Shown: piece after piece, positions 20,143-30,700 of the stretch
How the letters are laid out: each line of letters opens with the position of its first letter
How positions within the stretch are numbered: the first letter of the stretch is position 1
Origin: Euptelea pleiosperma
Taxonomy: Eukaryota > Streptophyta > Magnoliopsida > Ranunculales > Eupteleaceae
Length of the DNA stretch: 64,000 nt
Direction: 5' to 3'
NCBI GenBank assembly: GCA_035048495.1
Contig: CM068553.1
Span: 13,517,190-13,581,189, forward strand
Notes under the pieces: model-generated
Told to the model about the DNA's origin: nothing
The model's input: the letters and a program-made list of their open reading frames with translations, nothing else
Databases searched by the model: none
Position numbers and translations under genes: made by a program

Positions 20143-20370
20143 GACGTGCGAAAGTGAACCTTCAAAGGTTCACCTCCTCCCCCCCCCCCCCCCCCCGAGT
20201 CTGAGTCTATGAAGACATGTACTTTGAAGGTTCACCCTCGACGTGCGAAAGTGAACCTTCAAAGGTTCACACCCCCCCCCCCCCCCCCCCCCCCCCCCAC
20301 CCCCCCGAGTCTGAGTCTATGAAGACATGTACTTTGAAGGTTCACCCTCGACGTGCGAAAGTGAACCTTT
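20143..20370. repeat. ~100-bp tandem repeat with poly-C tracts and a hairpin
   Basis: Units start GACGTGCGAAAGTGAACCTT at 20143, 20240 and 20350 (third partial). Each full unit holds GTGAACCTT-CA-AAGGTTCAC, a perfect 9-bp-stem hairpin, then a C run (18 C at 20179-20196; 27 C at 20272-20298 followed by A and 7 C), then GAGTCTGAGTCTATGAAGAC. Different C-run lengths account for the different unit sizes. Confidence 0.9.
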
Positions 20371-20430
20371 GACACATGTATGCCTCTATTACTTGAGACC
20401 CACATATGATCCGTCAATTTTCATTCTATA

Positions 20431-20876
20431 CTAGTGTTATTGACCCGTGCTAAAGCATGGGCCAAGAAATAAGGAGAAAAAATTTAAAATAAATATACTT
20501 AGATAAATAATAATAGCACTTACAATGAATAAAATATCACTTCTATATAGACGATACATTAATGCAAAAGTCACATACATTGGACGGTGGTCATAGTCAA
20601 TATAAGATATCGGTGGTCATAGTCAGCATTATTATTTTGTTAATGATCCTATTCGTTAACAAAATTATTACTAACTAAAATAACATGTTTTAATATGCCC
20701 ACAACTAAATAAAATACTGCAGACAATAAAAAAATTAAAAATTAAAAACGCTTTAGTAATTAGTTTAGAGAAAATTTATTCTTACTAAAAATTGAGTTCT
20801 GGCGGCCCGATGACATATTATTAGCCCTGCATAGACGGGCTTCGTCCATTGAATTGTGGCTTCCACCTTATATAGA
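20431..20876 (-). mobile_element. Helitron 3' end (minus strand), right boundary uncertain
   Basis: Read on the minus strand the sequence ends GCCCATGC-TTT-AGCACGGGTC, a spacer AATAACA, then CTAG at 20431-20434, with A as the flanking base. The hairpin plus CTAG matches the Helitron end at 12154. A TC-like start (TCTATATAAGGTGGAAG) is present at 20876, but the base before it is not A, so the full extent is unproven. Confidence 0.5.
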
Positions 20877-21924
20877 AGGGTTGGTCATTCTTGAACATAG
20901 TAAAAGAATAATGCTGCCTTTGTGCCATGCAATTTGGAGTGATGATTCTTGTATTATATATATATAATATGTTTCAGGGCCAGTAAAAGAATAATGTTAC
21001 CTAATATTTTGAAAGGCTCGGTCATACACTAAGTTTTTTCATTAATCATAATATTTGAATAATATGCATGAAATTACTAACAACGGGTTTTCTCTACCCA
21101 AATCTTATAAATTTTAGAAATAAGCCATAATTAAAAAGATTAAAAACTCAAAATACATTACACCCATGTTCTCATCTTCTATGACTTTTGTATACGGCAA
21201 ATATACGAATTAAAATTTTTTTTGTTTTGAAAACAATTCATGTAAAGTTCGGTAGTATAATACATTTGTGTATAAATTTTGAAAAGTCCAATTCGGCTCG
21301 ATTTTAAAAAAATTAGAAAAATCGTGTATAACAATTCAGGAAGCAAATGATTAGTTGCCATGTGGAATGGTCTTGCATCACTTTTCACCCTTAAACCTAA
21401 CTCAAATACAAAATGATATATATCACTAAATATGAAACTCTTAAATAGAAATTTCACTAAAATAAAAATTCTTTCAATAATTCTCTCCTAATTTGGGGAT
21501 CAGGTTTCTTATTTTTTTTCTTATTTGATTTTGGTTTTTTATTTGCCTATATTTAAGTTTCCTTTATACTAACAGTGGATGTTTCACCGATGACCCAATA
21601 GTTAATCTAGTTGTGTGTGAAAATATGTGTCCGCTGAGCCTGACGAATTTTTAAATTGAGAAGTCTATAATATCCCCAAATATTACATTGATGACCAATG
21701 AAGACAACTCCAATCAATGTTTATAAATCACTAATCAGGCTAACGTTTGGTCTATAGATCCACCTAGTGTTGGGCCAAACATCCACATGTTAAAAGATTG
21801 TTAATTTGTTCGATTATCCATAGGGTAGCACAACTTTTTCAATATTGTCATATTATTTCTCTGATTATTATTAATCTCTTTTTTTTGGCATGTGTTGTAC
21901 CTTGTTGAATATTTGTCACTGTGG
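20877..21924. other. AT-rich interval without recognised gene
   Basis: No coding motif. 21540-21790 contains dispersed 'aatcactaatcaggct...ccacctag...gggccaaacatcc' sequence typical of the MULE-type MITE family seen intact at 23399. A stretch near 21190-21330 weakly resembles the hAT family at 24595. Confidence 0.5.
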
Positions 21925-22240
21925 AGATGTGAACCAGTTAAAAAGTACATCTGGCATACCATTTCGAGCCCCACTGATCCATGAATGATTTGTCCACCAC
22001 ATGATGGACCAACACACCAACAATGAGACTGATTAGTGTTGTCTAGCCATTGGATTTTTAACATTTTTAATAAGGTGATTAATAGTTGTTGGATTTGAAA
22101 AAAATCTTGATAGTGAATTCCAATGGCTAACAATCACCAAATAGATTGAATTTTTTGGTGAGTGGATCCATGAAGGAGTGGAACATCATTCATGGATTAG
22201 TGGGCAAAAAGAGTGTGCCAACTGTTCGTTGGATTCGACT
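21925..22240. mobile_element. Foldback element, degenerate
   Basis: The left arm (CCCACTGATCCATGAATGAT near 22000) is the near reverse complement of the right arm (ATCATTCATGGATTAGTGGG near 22186-22205), and inner arms (AGCCATTGGA / CCAATGGCT) also pair. Outer limits and target duplication could not be fixed. Confidence 0.5.
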
Positions 22241-23398
22241 CTCTAGGTGTTCGATGAAATGCCAATCGATATTTGGTTTCTTGGGCATGTATAGATCTCT
22301 ATCCCCTTATTCCCTTCTCTACTTCCCCTTTAATATGCTTTGGAGAGATTTGGCTTAATAAATTCATAATTAAAAATAAATTATCAATCTTAAAAATAAA
22401 AACAAAAAAAAAACTATCTATTGGAAGGAATTAGTGGAGATTGGGTTTTCTCGAATAACACAATCGGAGGTTCCAATTTGTTAAACCCATCACAAATAAA
22501 TAGAAACAACAACGTTTGCAACATTATGCTCCCATCTGTAACCAATGGCTATGCTACCCAACCATTTTTTCTCCAAAACGACAACAACAAATATGTTGAA
22601 ACAATCAAAGAAAAGATGGACAAAAAATAAAATAAAAAAGGGCCAAATGTTCTTTTTTACATCATCATAGCAACAATTGAAAGAATATTTACACCCACAC
22701 GAAGAAGAAAATGAGAAACAAACCCACATTTCATCTTTTAGTCCACTTTTTAATAAATATGATAAAAAAATGCAAAAGAGAGAAAAGAGAACACAAAGAT
22801 AATAGAGATTGCAACCACACCGTTTTAATTAAGAAACGGTATTGTCCCCTCTGAAATCAGGCGACCGACCAATGTTGGAAGCTGTCGATCTCTTCTTCCT
22901 CTTCATATGCCAGATCACCCGTTGTCAACTTAAATCTACACATTAGGCAAGAATCCCTCAACCCAACCACGGTAACGGTTCATTGTGCTGCTGATGCACA
23001 TTCCTTGCTCGAAGAGGGAACCTTCCCGATTGACCACTATCATTTTCTCCGAAAAAGATACTATTTGACTGGTGAAATGTTGAAACGAACTATAGATCCG
23101 TGTTTAGAGAGGAAGAGAGATCTTTTGATGCTTTAGAATAAATCCACTTTGAGAGTCCTAGGAGATGGAGAGACGTGAAACGCTAAGAGGTTTTAAATGC
23201 CAAAACGAAACAATTAAACATCTCTCTAACAGCATGGATGTGTAGCCCACCCCTTGGTGGATATGCATACTAAAAATCAGCTTGGTTGAGCCATGTAGGA
23301 CCATGAGACCCCTCTGCATCGACTGCATCCAAAGTCCTCTGCATCTAAAAATTTTCTATTGCAAGAAAGTATTTCCTAGAACAAGGGCTTTAACTTAT
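22241..23398. other. Interval without recognised gene
   Basis: Short open frames only, with no recognisable protein motif and no long repeat. 23220-23330 shows scattered similarity to the MITE interior sequence found to its right. Confidence 0.5.
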
Positions 23399-23785
23399 GG
23401 GTCCGGCTCCAGGACCGACCTTTTTTGACCGGCTCCGTTACAGGATACGATATGAGCCACGTGGCACACTCTTAGAGGACTCGGACCATATAGATGTTTG
23501 GCCAATCCCTAGGTGGACCTACAAACCAAAACTCAAGCTGATTAGATTAGTGATTTCTAGGCGTTGGATTGGACTTGTTTTCATGGGTTGATCTCAACTG
23601 TGGGAATTTGAGCAGTATTTGAGGTACAAAGATCAAAAGGTTTGAAATCACTAATCAAGCCGATTTTTGGCTTGTAGGTCCACCTAGGAATTGGACAAAC
23701 ATCCATATGGTCAGCGTCCTATAAGAGTGTGCCACGTGGCTCATATTGTATCCTGTAACGGGAGCCAGTCCCTGGAGCCCGACCC
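23399..23785. mobile_element. MULE-type foldback MITE, 387 bp
   Basis: The two halves are long inverted repeats (~180 bp each). The left end is GGGTCCGGCTCCAGG; the reversed right end is GGGTCGGGCTCCAGG. The perfect 9-bp target duplication TTAACTTAT is at 23390-23398 and 23786-23794. Arms contain GAGCCACGTGGCACACTCTT and the 'ccctaggtggacctacaa' motif seen in several other places in the window. Non-coding. Confidence 0.85.
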
Positions 23786-23989
23786 TTAACTTATTGTGTC
23801 ATCAAGGCTTCCTTTTCTTTTTATCAGAAAGCTTAGTCACTTTCCAGAAGGCCACTTATGCTTGTTTATGATTCTTCCAAGACTGTGGAGGACTCTTCCA
23901 ATACAACAGGGAATCTTGGTTGTTCCAAAACAAATCTGGACAAGTCTTGTTATGTTACGAATTGTGGATTCAAGGTTGCACTTAGGTAA

Positions 23990-24586
23990 GAAACAGAGAT
24001 CTTCTTCCTTGTTCGTCCGTGTTTCAGCTATGCAACTTTCCTTCCCAGAGAAGAGAACTTTTACAAGTTCTTTCCAACCACAACCAGCATTTCTTCATTC
24101 CAACAACTGTCGTGGTGGATTCCGTGATGTCCATGAAATGGGGACCCTTTCTTCTCTGCTGAGTATAGCTCCATGCCATGAGCTTTTGAACAAAAGTCAT
24201 CGAAACCTTTAAAGGTTTGCAGCAGTAGAGCAATAGATAGATCTTGCCTTAAGTTGGCAAGGCACATGCAAATACATTCTTGTTAATTAGGAGAACTTTT
24301 GCTGACATGAGAATGTTAGAGTCCTCCATCTAGCAATGAAGTCCACCACATGCTTGTGTTTCTGATAGCTCTGTTATCCCACTCTTCCCTGTGTTGTAGA
24401 ACTCCATGGTCATGGCATGCCAATTAAGGATTTACCCTTCTAGCAAATTAGCATATCAGGTGAATGCAGCGCCCTCAAGTGACTGGACGAAGAGTTGTAA
24501 CATTAAGGCCCCATTCTTCATTTAAGGAGATCTTTTGTCCTCGGTCAAAGGCATCTTGCCCCTTGATTGTGTTGGGGAACTAAGCG
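23990..24586 (-). pseudogene. Ty3/gypsy-like gag remnant
   Basis: Minus-strand frames show the retrotransposon Gag pattern in order: MLQLFVQSLEGAAFT followed by a stop and YANL (compare the LxGxAFxWYxxL motif), then VVDFIARWRTLTFSCQQKFS, then MCLANLRQDLSIALLLQTFK and FDDFCSKAHGMELY. Gag forms the capsid. Stops and shifts show it is dead. The hAT element at 24595-26899 separates it from sequence at 26908-27703 that may be its upstream part. Confidence 0.55.
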
Positions 24587-25104
24587 TGACAAGACCCTTG
24601 TTAGCAATTTGGAATACAGCAAAAATTCGATACGGGGAAAATTCGAGTTTTATTCGATTTTGAGTTTTAAAAATCCGCTAAACGGCAAATATGCGGTATA
24701 CGTTTTATACGTGGTTTATATGTTTGACTTCAAAAATTCGGTACATTTTGAAATTTGAAGGGAGTCTAATAGTTTTCAATTTAGTAATCTTTCAATTATA
24801 TGAGTTACGCCTCTAGAATACATAACAATACTCAAACTTATCTAATTTACAACGAACCCAAAGTTGATTGGCCTTCAGCTCCCTTAGGTGGCATTTGGTA
24901 AAACTTTTATTCAGACCTTAAGTCTGAATGGGCTGAAATTCAGTGATTTCGTCAATTACATGGCGTTTAGTAAACAACTTAAGGTCTGAATAAAAGTGAA
25001 ATTCAGACATAAGCAAAAAGTGAGCTAGGGGTCACTTAACACGGTAAGTGGTTTCGGCGAAAAGCATCTAGAAAAGATATTCTAAAATTTTACAGAAGCA
25101 TGAT

Positions 25105-25250
25105 AGGTTCCGTTTGGTAATCAAGAAAAATTTTACAGAAAATGGATTTGTATATAAGTGTTGATGATAAGAAAAAGTTTTATGCCATTTATTTGCAAAA
25201 AAACATTTCTAGAAAACCTTATTTCGGGCAACCATACAGAGCCTAATATG
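25105..25250. mobile_element. Small MITE-like inverted repeat inside the hAT element
   Basis: The left TAGGTTCCGTTTGGTA and reversed right TAGGCTCTGTATGGTT ends resemble PIF/hAT MITE termini. No clean target duplication; a similar partial copy may lie at 24885-25020. Confidence 0.35.
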
Positions 25251-25498
25251 AAAATGATGTTAATAGAAACTATAACCAAAAAATCAAAATAAGAGAAGAG
25301 AGACGAAAAAACAGTCTGAAAACTGATATTTGATAAGAGATAAAAAGAGAAGTCTCTATTCGAGAAGAGATAGATAGGTCTAGAGAGAGACAGAAAGATC
25401 GCAACAGAAGTCCCTGTTACAATTTAATCTTGTAAAGTGTGTAAACTAGGATTTCATAAGACGAGACGTGGGTTTGTGGGAGAACTTGGTGCCTACAA

Positions 25499-26147
25499 TC
25501 TCTCTATCTATTACTATTATAAAGCAAGAACTGGGGTTGGGGCACGCCCACACAAAAGTAAAACGAAAAACAAAACAACCCTTCGGTACCACAAAATTAC
25601 TTCCCATGCCCCTTTACCGTTCAGGTGTCCGGCACGCCCACGTCCCTCATGATGATGAGGGACAATAGTATAAGACACGTGGCACACTCTTAGAGACCAT
25701 TGACCTTATTGATGTTTGTCCCATCCCTAGGTGGACCTATATACCAAATATCAGTCTGATTAGTGATTTCAAACCTTTGGATCTGAGTACCCCAAATAAT
25801 TCTTGAAATCTATGGTTAAAAATTAACCCATGAAAATGACTCCAATCAAATCCTTAAAAATCACTAATCAGGCTGATTTTTTTGCATATAGGTCCACCTA
25901 GGGATGGGCCAAATATCGATACAGTCAAGGATATCTACAAGTGTGCCACGTGTAAGGTGCACGTGCATCAACGTGGCATTCCCCTAGTCTATATAATGAG
26001 TGAGCTCAGTTGTCTCCCCCTCTTATAGACTTCAATAAAGAAGGGCCGAGATCTTATCCCCCAACTGTACGGTGGATCTCAGCCACTCACACCTGATTTT
26101 GGCAAATGCTTCATCGGGGAATGCCGTGGGCACTGGCCACCCACTAG
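25499..26147 (+). mobile_element. Helitron, 649 bp, complete non-autonomous
   Basis: It starts TCTCTCTATCTATTACTATT and ends with the hairpin TGCC-GTG-GGCA, spacer and CTAG (26144-26147). Flanks are A (25498) and T (26148), with no duplication. The 3' end matches the tandem modules at 6298-6943. It carries MULE-type MITE sequence at 25668-25955, so foreign sequence was acquired or inserted. Confidence 0.85.
25668..25955. repeat. MULE-type MITE sequence inside the Helitron
   Basis: The left GACACGTGGCACACTCTTAG and reversed right ACACGTGGCACACTTGTAG arms, plus 'ccctaggtggacctat' and 'attagtgatttc' motifs, match the arms of the element at 23399-23785. The outermost GGGTC ends and a target duplication are missing. 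Confidence 0.6.
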
Positions 26148-26907
26148 TAGATTATAATATTGGTGATCAGCTCAACCCCTTAAGACAAAAACAGAACATA
26201 GCTGTCTACTGACCATTTCGTGAGCGTGGACTCCATGGTTCCAACGTGAAGGGGCCCATAATTCTTTGGACTTTGGATCGACACTTACCGAAACCCAACA
26301 AACACATAATTTTAAATTTCTGCCAACCATCAACCTTATATTTGATGTTCAACAACTAATTTAATCAAATTTTGTGGAAGAGGCAGAATGCAGAAAAAGA
26401 TAAAAAAAAATCTCAATGTTTGTTAGTTAATGGTGACAAGTACAAAACCCACTTAAGATCAATCAGAAAGAGAAACCTCTTAGAAGCAATAAGAAATCTT
26501 GATCGCACCTGCACCTGCACCATCCACAAGAAATCTTGATTGCAACAGAGACTTGTGGAAAAAGGAAAAGGATCAAAGAGAGAGTGAGAGGGCACAAGAA
26601 GTCGAAACATACCTGAACCTAATGAAGGAGATTGAAATCGGAGAGGAAGGAATGATGGAGTGTCGGGGAAGGGAAGGAGCATTGTAGAAGACGGAGTGTG
26701 TTGAGGAAGTTTCCCTTCACACGATTTGTTAAGCGTTTTTTTGGGGGGCAAATTTTTAGAAAGACGTAAAAAGGCATTTTTATTCGTTTAAGCTTGAAAA
26801 TTTCCAAATTTTTCCAAATTATTGAAAGATTTGGTCGAATAAAACATTTTTTGAAAAAATCATAAAATTCACGAATTAAACAGGTGATGGCTAACAAGGG
26901 CCAAGAC

Positions 26908-27703
26908 TATTCGAATAGCCCACTTTCGGTCGATTGGGACTATTCGATTGCTGTTGGAATACGTATTGATGTTCCCTTTCAATGAAGCCACACTAAAGCT
27001 TTTATTTCTGGGAGCTGCATTAGGGTCTTGTTTTGGAAGGAAGACCCCCGTGAAGGGACTGTTCCATGCATGCATAACCGATGCGATGCAAGCACTTTTG
27101 TTCTTCACAGGTTGGTCGCAAAATCTCGAACCTGTCTTTACTTTCGAACTAGACTATTTTCCAATCAACTCTGTTTCCATCACGACCACCCTACCCAGTT
27201 CTTCCGGGTGTTCCAACATGATTTTAACTGGAGGAAATGCCTCGAGTTAGGAAAATATGTAGGCTGCGATTTCTTGGCTGACTTGCATGAAGCCATTTGA
27301 AGCATGGCAGGTATGGCTGCTATGGACACCACGGGGACCACTGTGGTTGGAAGCAACAACATGGTCATGCCTCACCACGGCAGCTTGGAGTGCACAAGAA
27401 GGTGCACTCACCATGGCAAGGGGTAGGACACTCTGCTCGTTGGCGGCAAAAAGACTTGGTCCCGCTGCTGTGGCTGAACGTGCATGTGTGCATGCACTTA
27501 TCGCAATGTGAAGTAGACCCCTCCATTTGCTATTGGGTGACAGCATGTTCGCTGCCAAACTTGTCTTTTGGCATTGCTTCTAATTCAAAACCCGTAGCCA
27601 AGTTTTGTCCTTCAGAAACATGGATGACGTAGGTAACAAGCAAGTTGACGTCAGTAGCAGAGGCCACAGCAGTGTTGCCGCCTTGCTTCGTCTGTTTGGC
27701 CAT
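26908..27703 (-). pseudogene. Possible upstream part of the gypsy gag region
   Basis: Minus-strand open segments (27108-26908, and a 57-codon ATG frame 27703-27530 starting MAKQTKQGGNTAVASATDVN) lie directly upstream of the hAT insertion in the orientation of the gag remnant. I do not recognise a conserved motif here. Assignment rests on position and on the hAT target duplication joining the two sides. Confidence 0.3.
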
Positions 27704-30700
27704 TAACTAGATAAAAAAAATCCACCATTTCACTCTCAGAACTAAGCATATTGACATTTAGTACCACTTCATTTGTGATGCAGATGACAAATAAATTAGT
27801 TTGCAGTAGTATTCATAACAATGATAATCTTACAGATATTCTTGTACAAAACCTATTGCAAGGGAGAAGTTCGCGCGGTGCAGGGCCTTGAGTTTGATTT
27901 TGTGACTCGACCCTCGGCCACATTTATGTATTTTAATGCTTAGATGGCTACTACGTTCGAACCCACGTGCTAATTACAATCCATACTAAAGAGAATTCTA
28001 GATCACTACCTCATACACAATATGAAGCTGGTAATGTTCCAAAAGTTTTTAAGGTTCTCAAAGTCAGACGGCAAATATGCTTCTGAAGAATTGTTAAATG
28101 ATAAGTGAGGAATCAGGATTACCTTCAGTTCTTTTTTTTTCTTCCCCCTTATTTCTTCTGCCTCCATATTCTTCCTCTTCTTCATTGATAAACTGAGCAA
28201 CTCCACCATTGCATATTTATAGATTCACGTCAAGAGTATCACTGTAGTGAAATAAGCCGCTCCACCATGTACTCCAGCTTGCCTGTAACAAGTTTCTGAC
28301 AACTTTATACCAGTTTCTCAATCTTTCTTCACACTCATACCATTTGTGCATTTCATATTTAGGATGGCTCCACCAATAGACATCTGCTAGAAGGGAGAAC
28401 TGGGTGTTAGTCAAAATTTATGAATGCTATCCATTGATTCAGAGATGAGTACTACAGATTATATTTTAATAGAAATGATAACATATTAACAATGTCATGC
28501 TTAGAATACCATTAGTAATTTAACATATACATGACGCACAAAACTCATTGCTAACCAGAAATACACATCAAATCAATTGAATCCTTTCTCGGGTGTCCAA
28601 GAAAAAAGAACTCCATCCATCTATATTTAAGATTATAGATTCTGGGTCATCTTTTGGGCCAAGGATATCCTCTTTGGGAGCCATAGACTGGATGTTTAAC
28701 GAACGAACATGAACCATGTGTATGGAGGATAATATGTAGCTAATAAACACTCAATTGTTGGCATTTCTACAGAAGAGCTACAGAGTAGGAAACTTGCGAC
28801 ACTAAAAGTACTATTGGATGAAAGAGTAACAATAGCAAAACCAAGAAACATCGCAATGATGGAAAGTTCATATCCATGTCCAATATTTTGTGTTATGGCC
28901 ATTGTCAGATGGGTGTTATCCTATTTCCCAACTCATTTGAGGTGTTATCCCAATACCCACATCAGAGGTAGCACATAGAAATTAGTGCTTGGTTTCTCAA
29001 TAGTTCTCTATTTTTGTCTTCCCATAAATGGACACAGAAAAAGTCACTTACTCAAATCAGAATGTGTCCAGGTGTGTCGACATGTGTATCCATGTCGAGA
29101 AGTGGCGACATGGCAAAAAAAATCTAAAAGTGCTGTGTTGGTATGTAGACTAAAATGGTACAGTTACAACCGAAACACAGGTCAATGGCTTACCAGCCAT
29201 CTACACAGTTTGGAACAAGTAATATGAAGTTCAGTAACACAAAAATAGTTTCTAGGTGGTGACACTCTCAACGACATGCAGAGTGATGTCAAATGAGTTT
29301 CATTCACATGGTATAAAAGGTAAAATTCTAGTTTCTGTATTTTCTTTCAACCAGTGGAAGTTTGAGAATGCATGATATTGATCCTCAACTTGGTTGCCAC
29401 AAATTTGGCTATACTGAAACTTTACCCAATATAGGCAAGAAAGGAAGGATAGATATATTTCAAAGAAAGATTAAAATGATTTTAGGATAATCTCTCCATC
29501 TGATGAACTGAAAGCAGCAAGCAGATCAAGAATATGCCACTTATTGGCAAATACAGAACAAAAGAACAACAGTTCTTATAGGGAAAAGAACAATTATCCG
29601 GAGTATGACCCACTGGCTTTTTTTTTCAATAAGTATGACCCACTGGCTTTCATAGAGATGAAATATCAGATGGGTCCTCCACAAAGAATATAAGGGTTTG
29701 CACTGAAAACAATTTTTTTAAGAACAAAATTGATTAATAATAACAATGATGGACTGATATAAAATGTTATGAAAAGAACATGAGAACCTTACCCATCCAA
29801 AGAAACCCCCTAGCAAGCATGACCTTACCAATTCAGGCGTGAATTACCCTGAATATCAATTGGGAATCCATTATATCCTAAAAGAGGGCATCCCAATCAC
29901 AGCTCATTACATGATCATTGAAGAAGGAAATCAGAACCATTCCTCAGTGTTTTTGCGTCCGCAACTTATCATCGTAAAGAAAACCTCCAAAACCAGCCAC
30001 CATGGCTTACCCCGATACCACCATCAGAATAAGGTTGACCAATCACATGGGGCTCTGTCAGATGAAACATTAAATAAATCAAGCTCCACTCTGCCCTTAT
30101 GCCATTAGCTGAGAGATATCACAGTAAAGAATAAATAAGTTTGCCTTGTATATATTCGACAAGCCCAACACCTTTATCAAATGGCCATTTCTCTAATATA
30201 TTCACCCTGTATGAAACAGAGAACAAAGGGACTTTCACTTGAAGACCACTCGATCATAAAACAGCACTATGCATCCCAATTCTCATTTCCTCAAAAAAAT
30301 AATAGCAATTTGGAACTACTTGCCTCTGTCTAAATGACACTGAGTTCCATAAACCCTACATTGCAGCACCTTTCTCCATAGTCAGAAGAACTTCCGCTTT
30401 ACAATTGCTTCAAACAACTCTAGTTAGATCAGAGTGCAAAAAATGCAGCTTGTCCTTGGGTTTCAGCACAATGACTGATCACATGATCGAACTGAACATC
30501 AATAGAGAGTTATATCTTCCCCAATAGTATTCTCTAATATAATCTGCCCAGGTGCTAAGATGCCCCATTGCAAGTCACTGAATAATGGCCTCCATCATAT
30601 AGTAAAATTATAAATCCATTAAATACACTTTTTGACTGATGTTTGAACTCAGTAATTTGCAATGTTTTGAAAGCAAAAGTTGATACATGTTTCAGGTGAA

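Larger units (their letters stand above)
24595..26899. mobile_element. Non-autonomous hAT element, 2305 bp, with nested insertions
   Basis: The terminal inverted repeats are CCTTGTTAGC (left) and GCTAACAAGG (right). The 8-bp flanks GACAAGAC (24587-24594) and GCCAAGAC (26900-26907) match at 7 of 8; an 8-bp duplication is characteristic of hAT. The subterminal sequence is rich in AAATTCG/CGAATTT motifs, as in the element at 50620. No transposase was found; the interior carries a complete Helitron (25499-26147). Excluding it the element is 1656 bp. Confidence 0.75.

Noticed and set aside
23796..24212. 138-codon plus-strand open frame
   Set aside because: The opposite strand carries gypsy Gag motifs; the plus frame has no recognisable domain.
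27247..27558. 103-codon minus frame and overlapping plus frames
   Set aside because: Several overlapping open frames in a GC-richer patch, none with a recognisable motif. Only the adjacent segments were kept, as weak gag candidates.
28006..28209. Minus-strand first exon with a Lys-rich N-terminus
   Set aside because: A Met start and donor-like site are present, but no partner exon or known domain was found.
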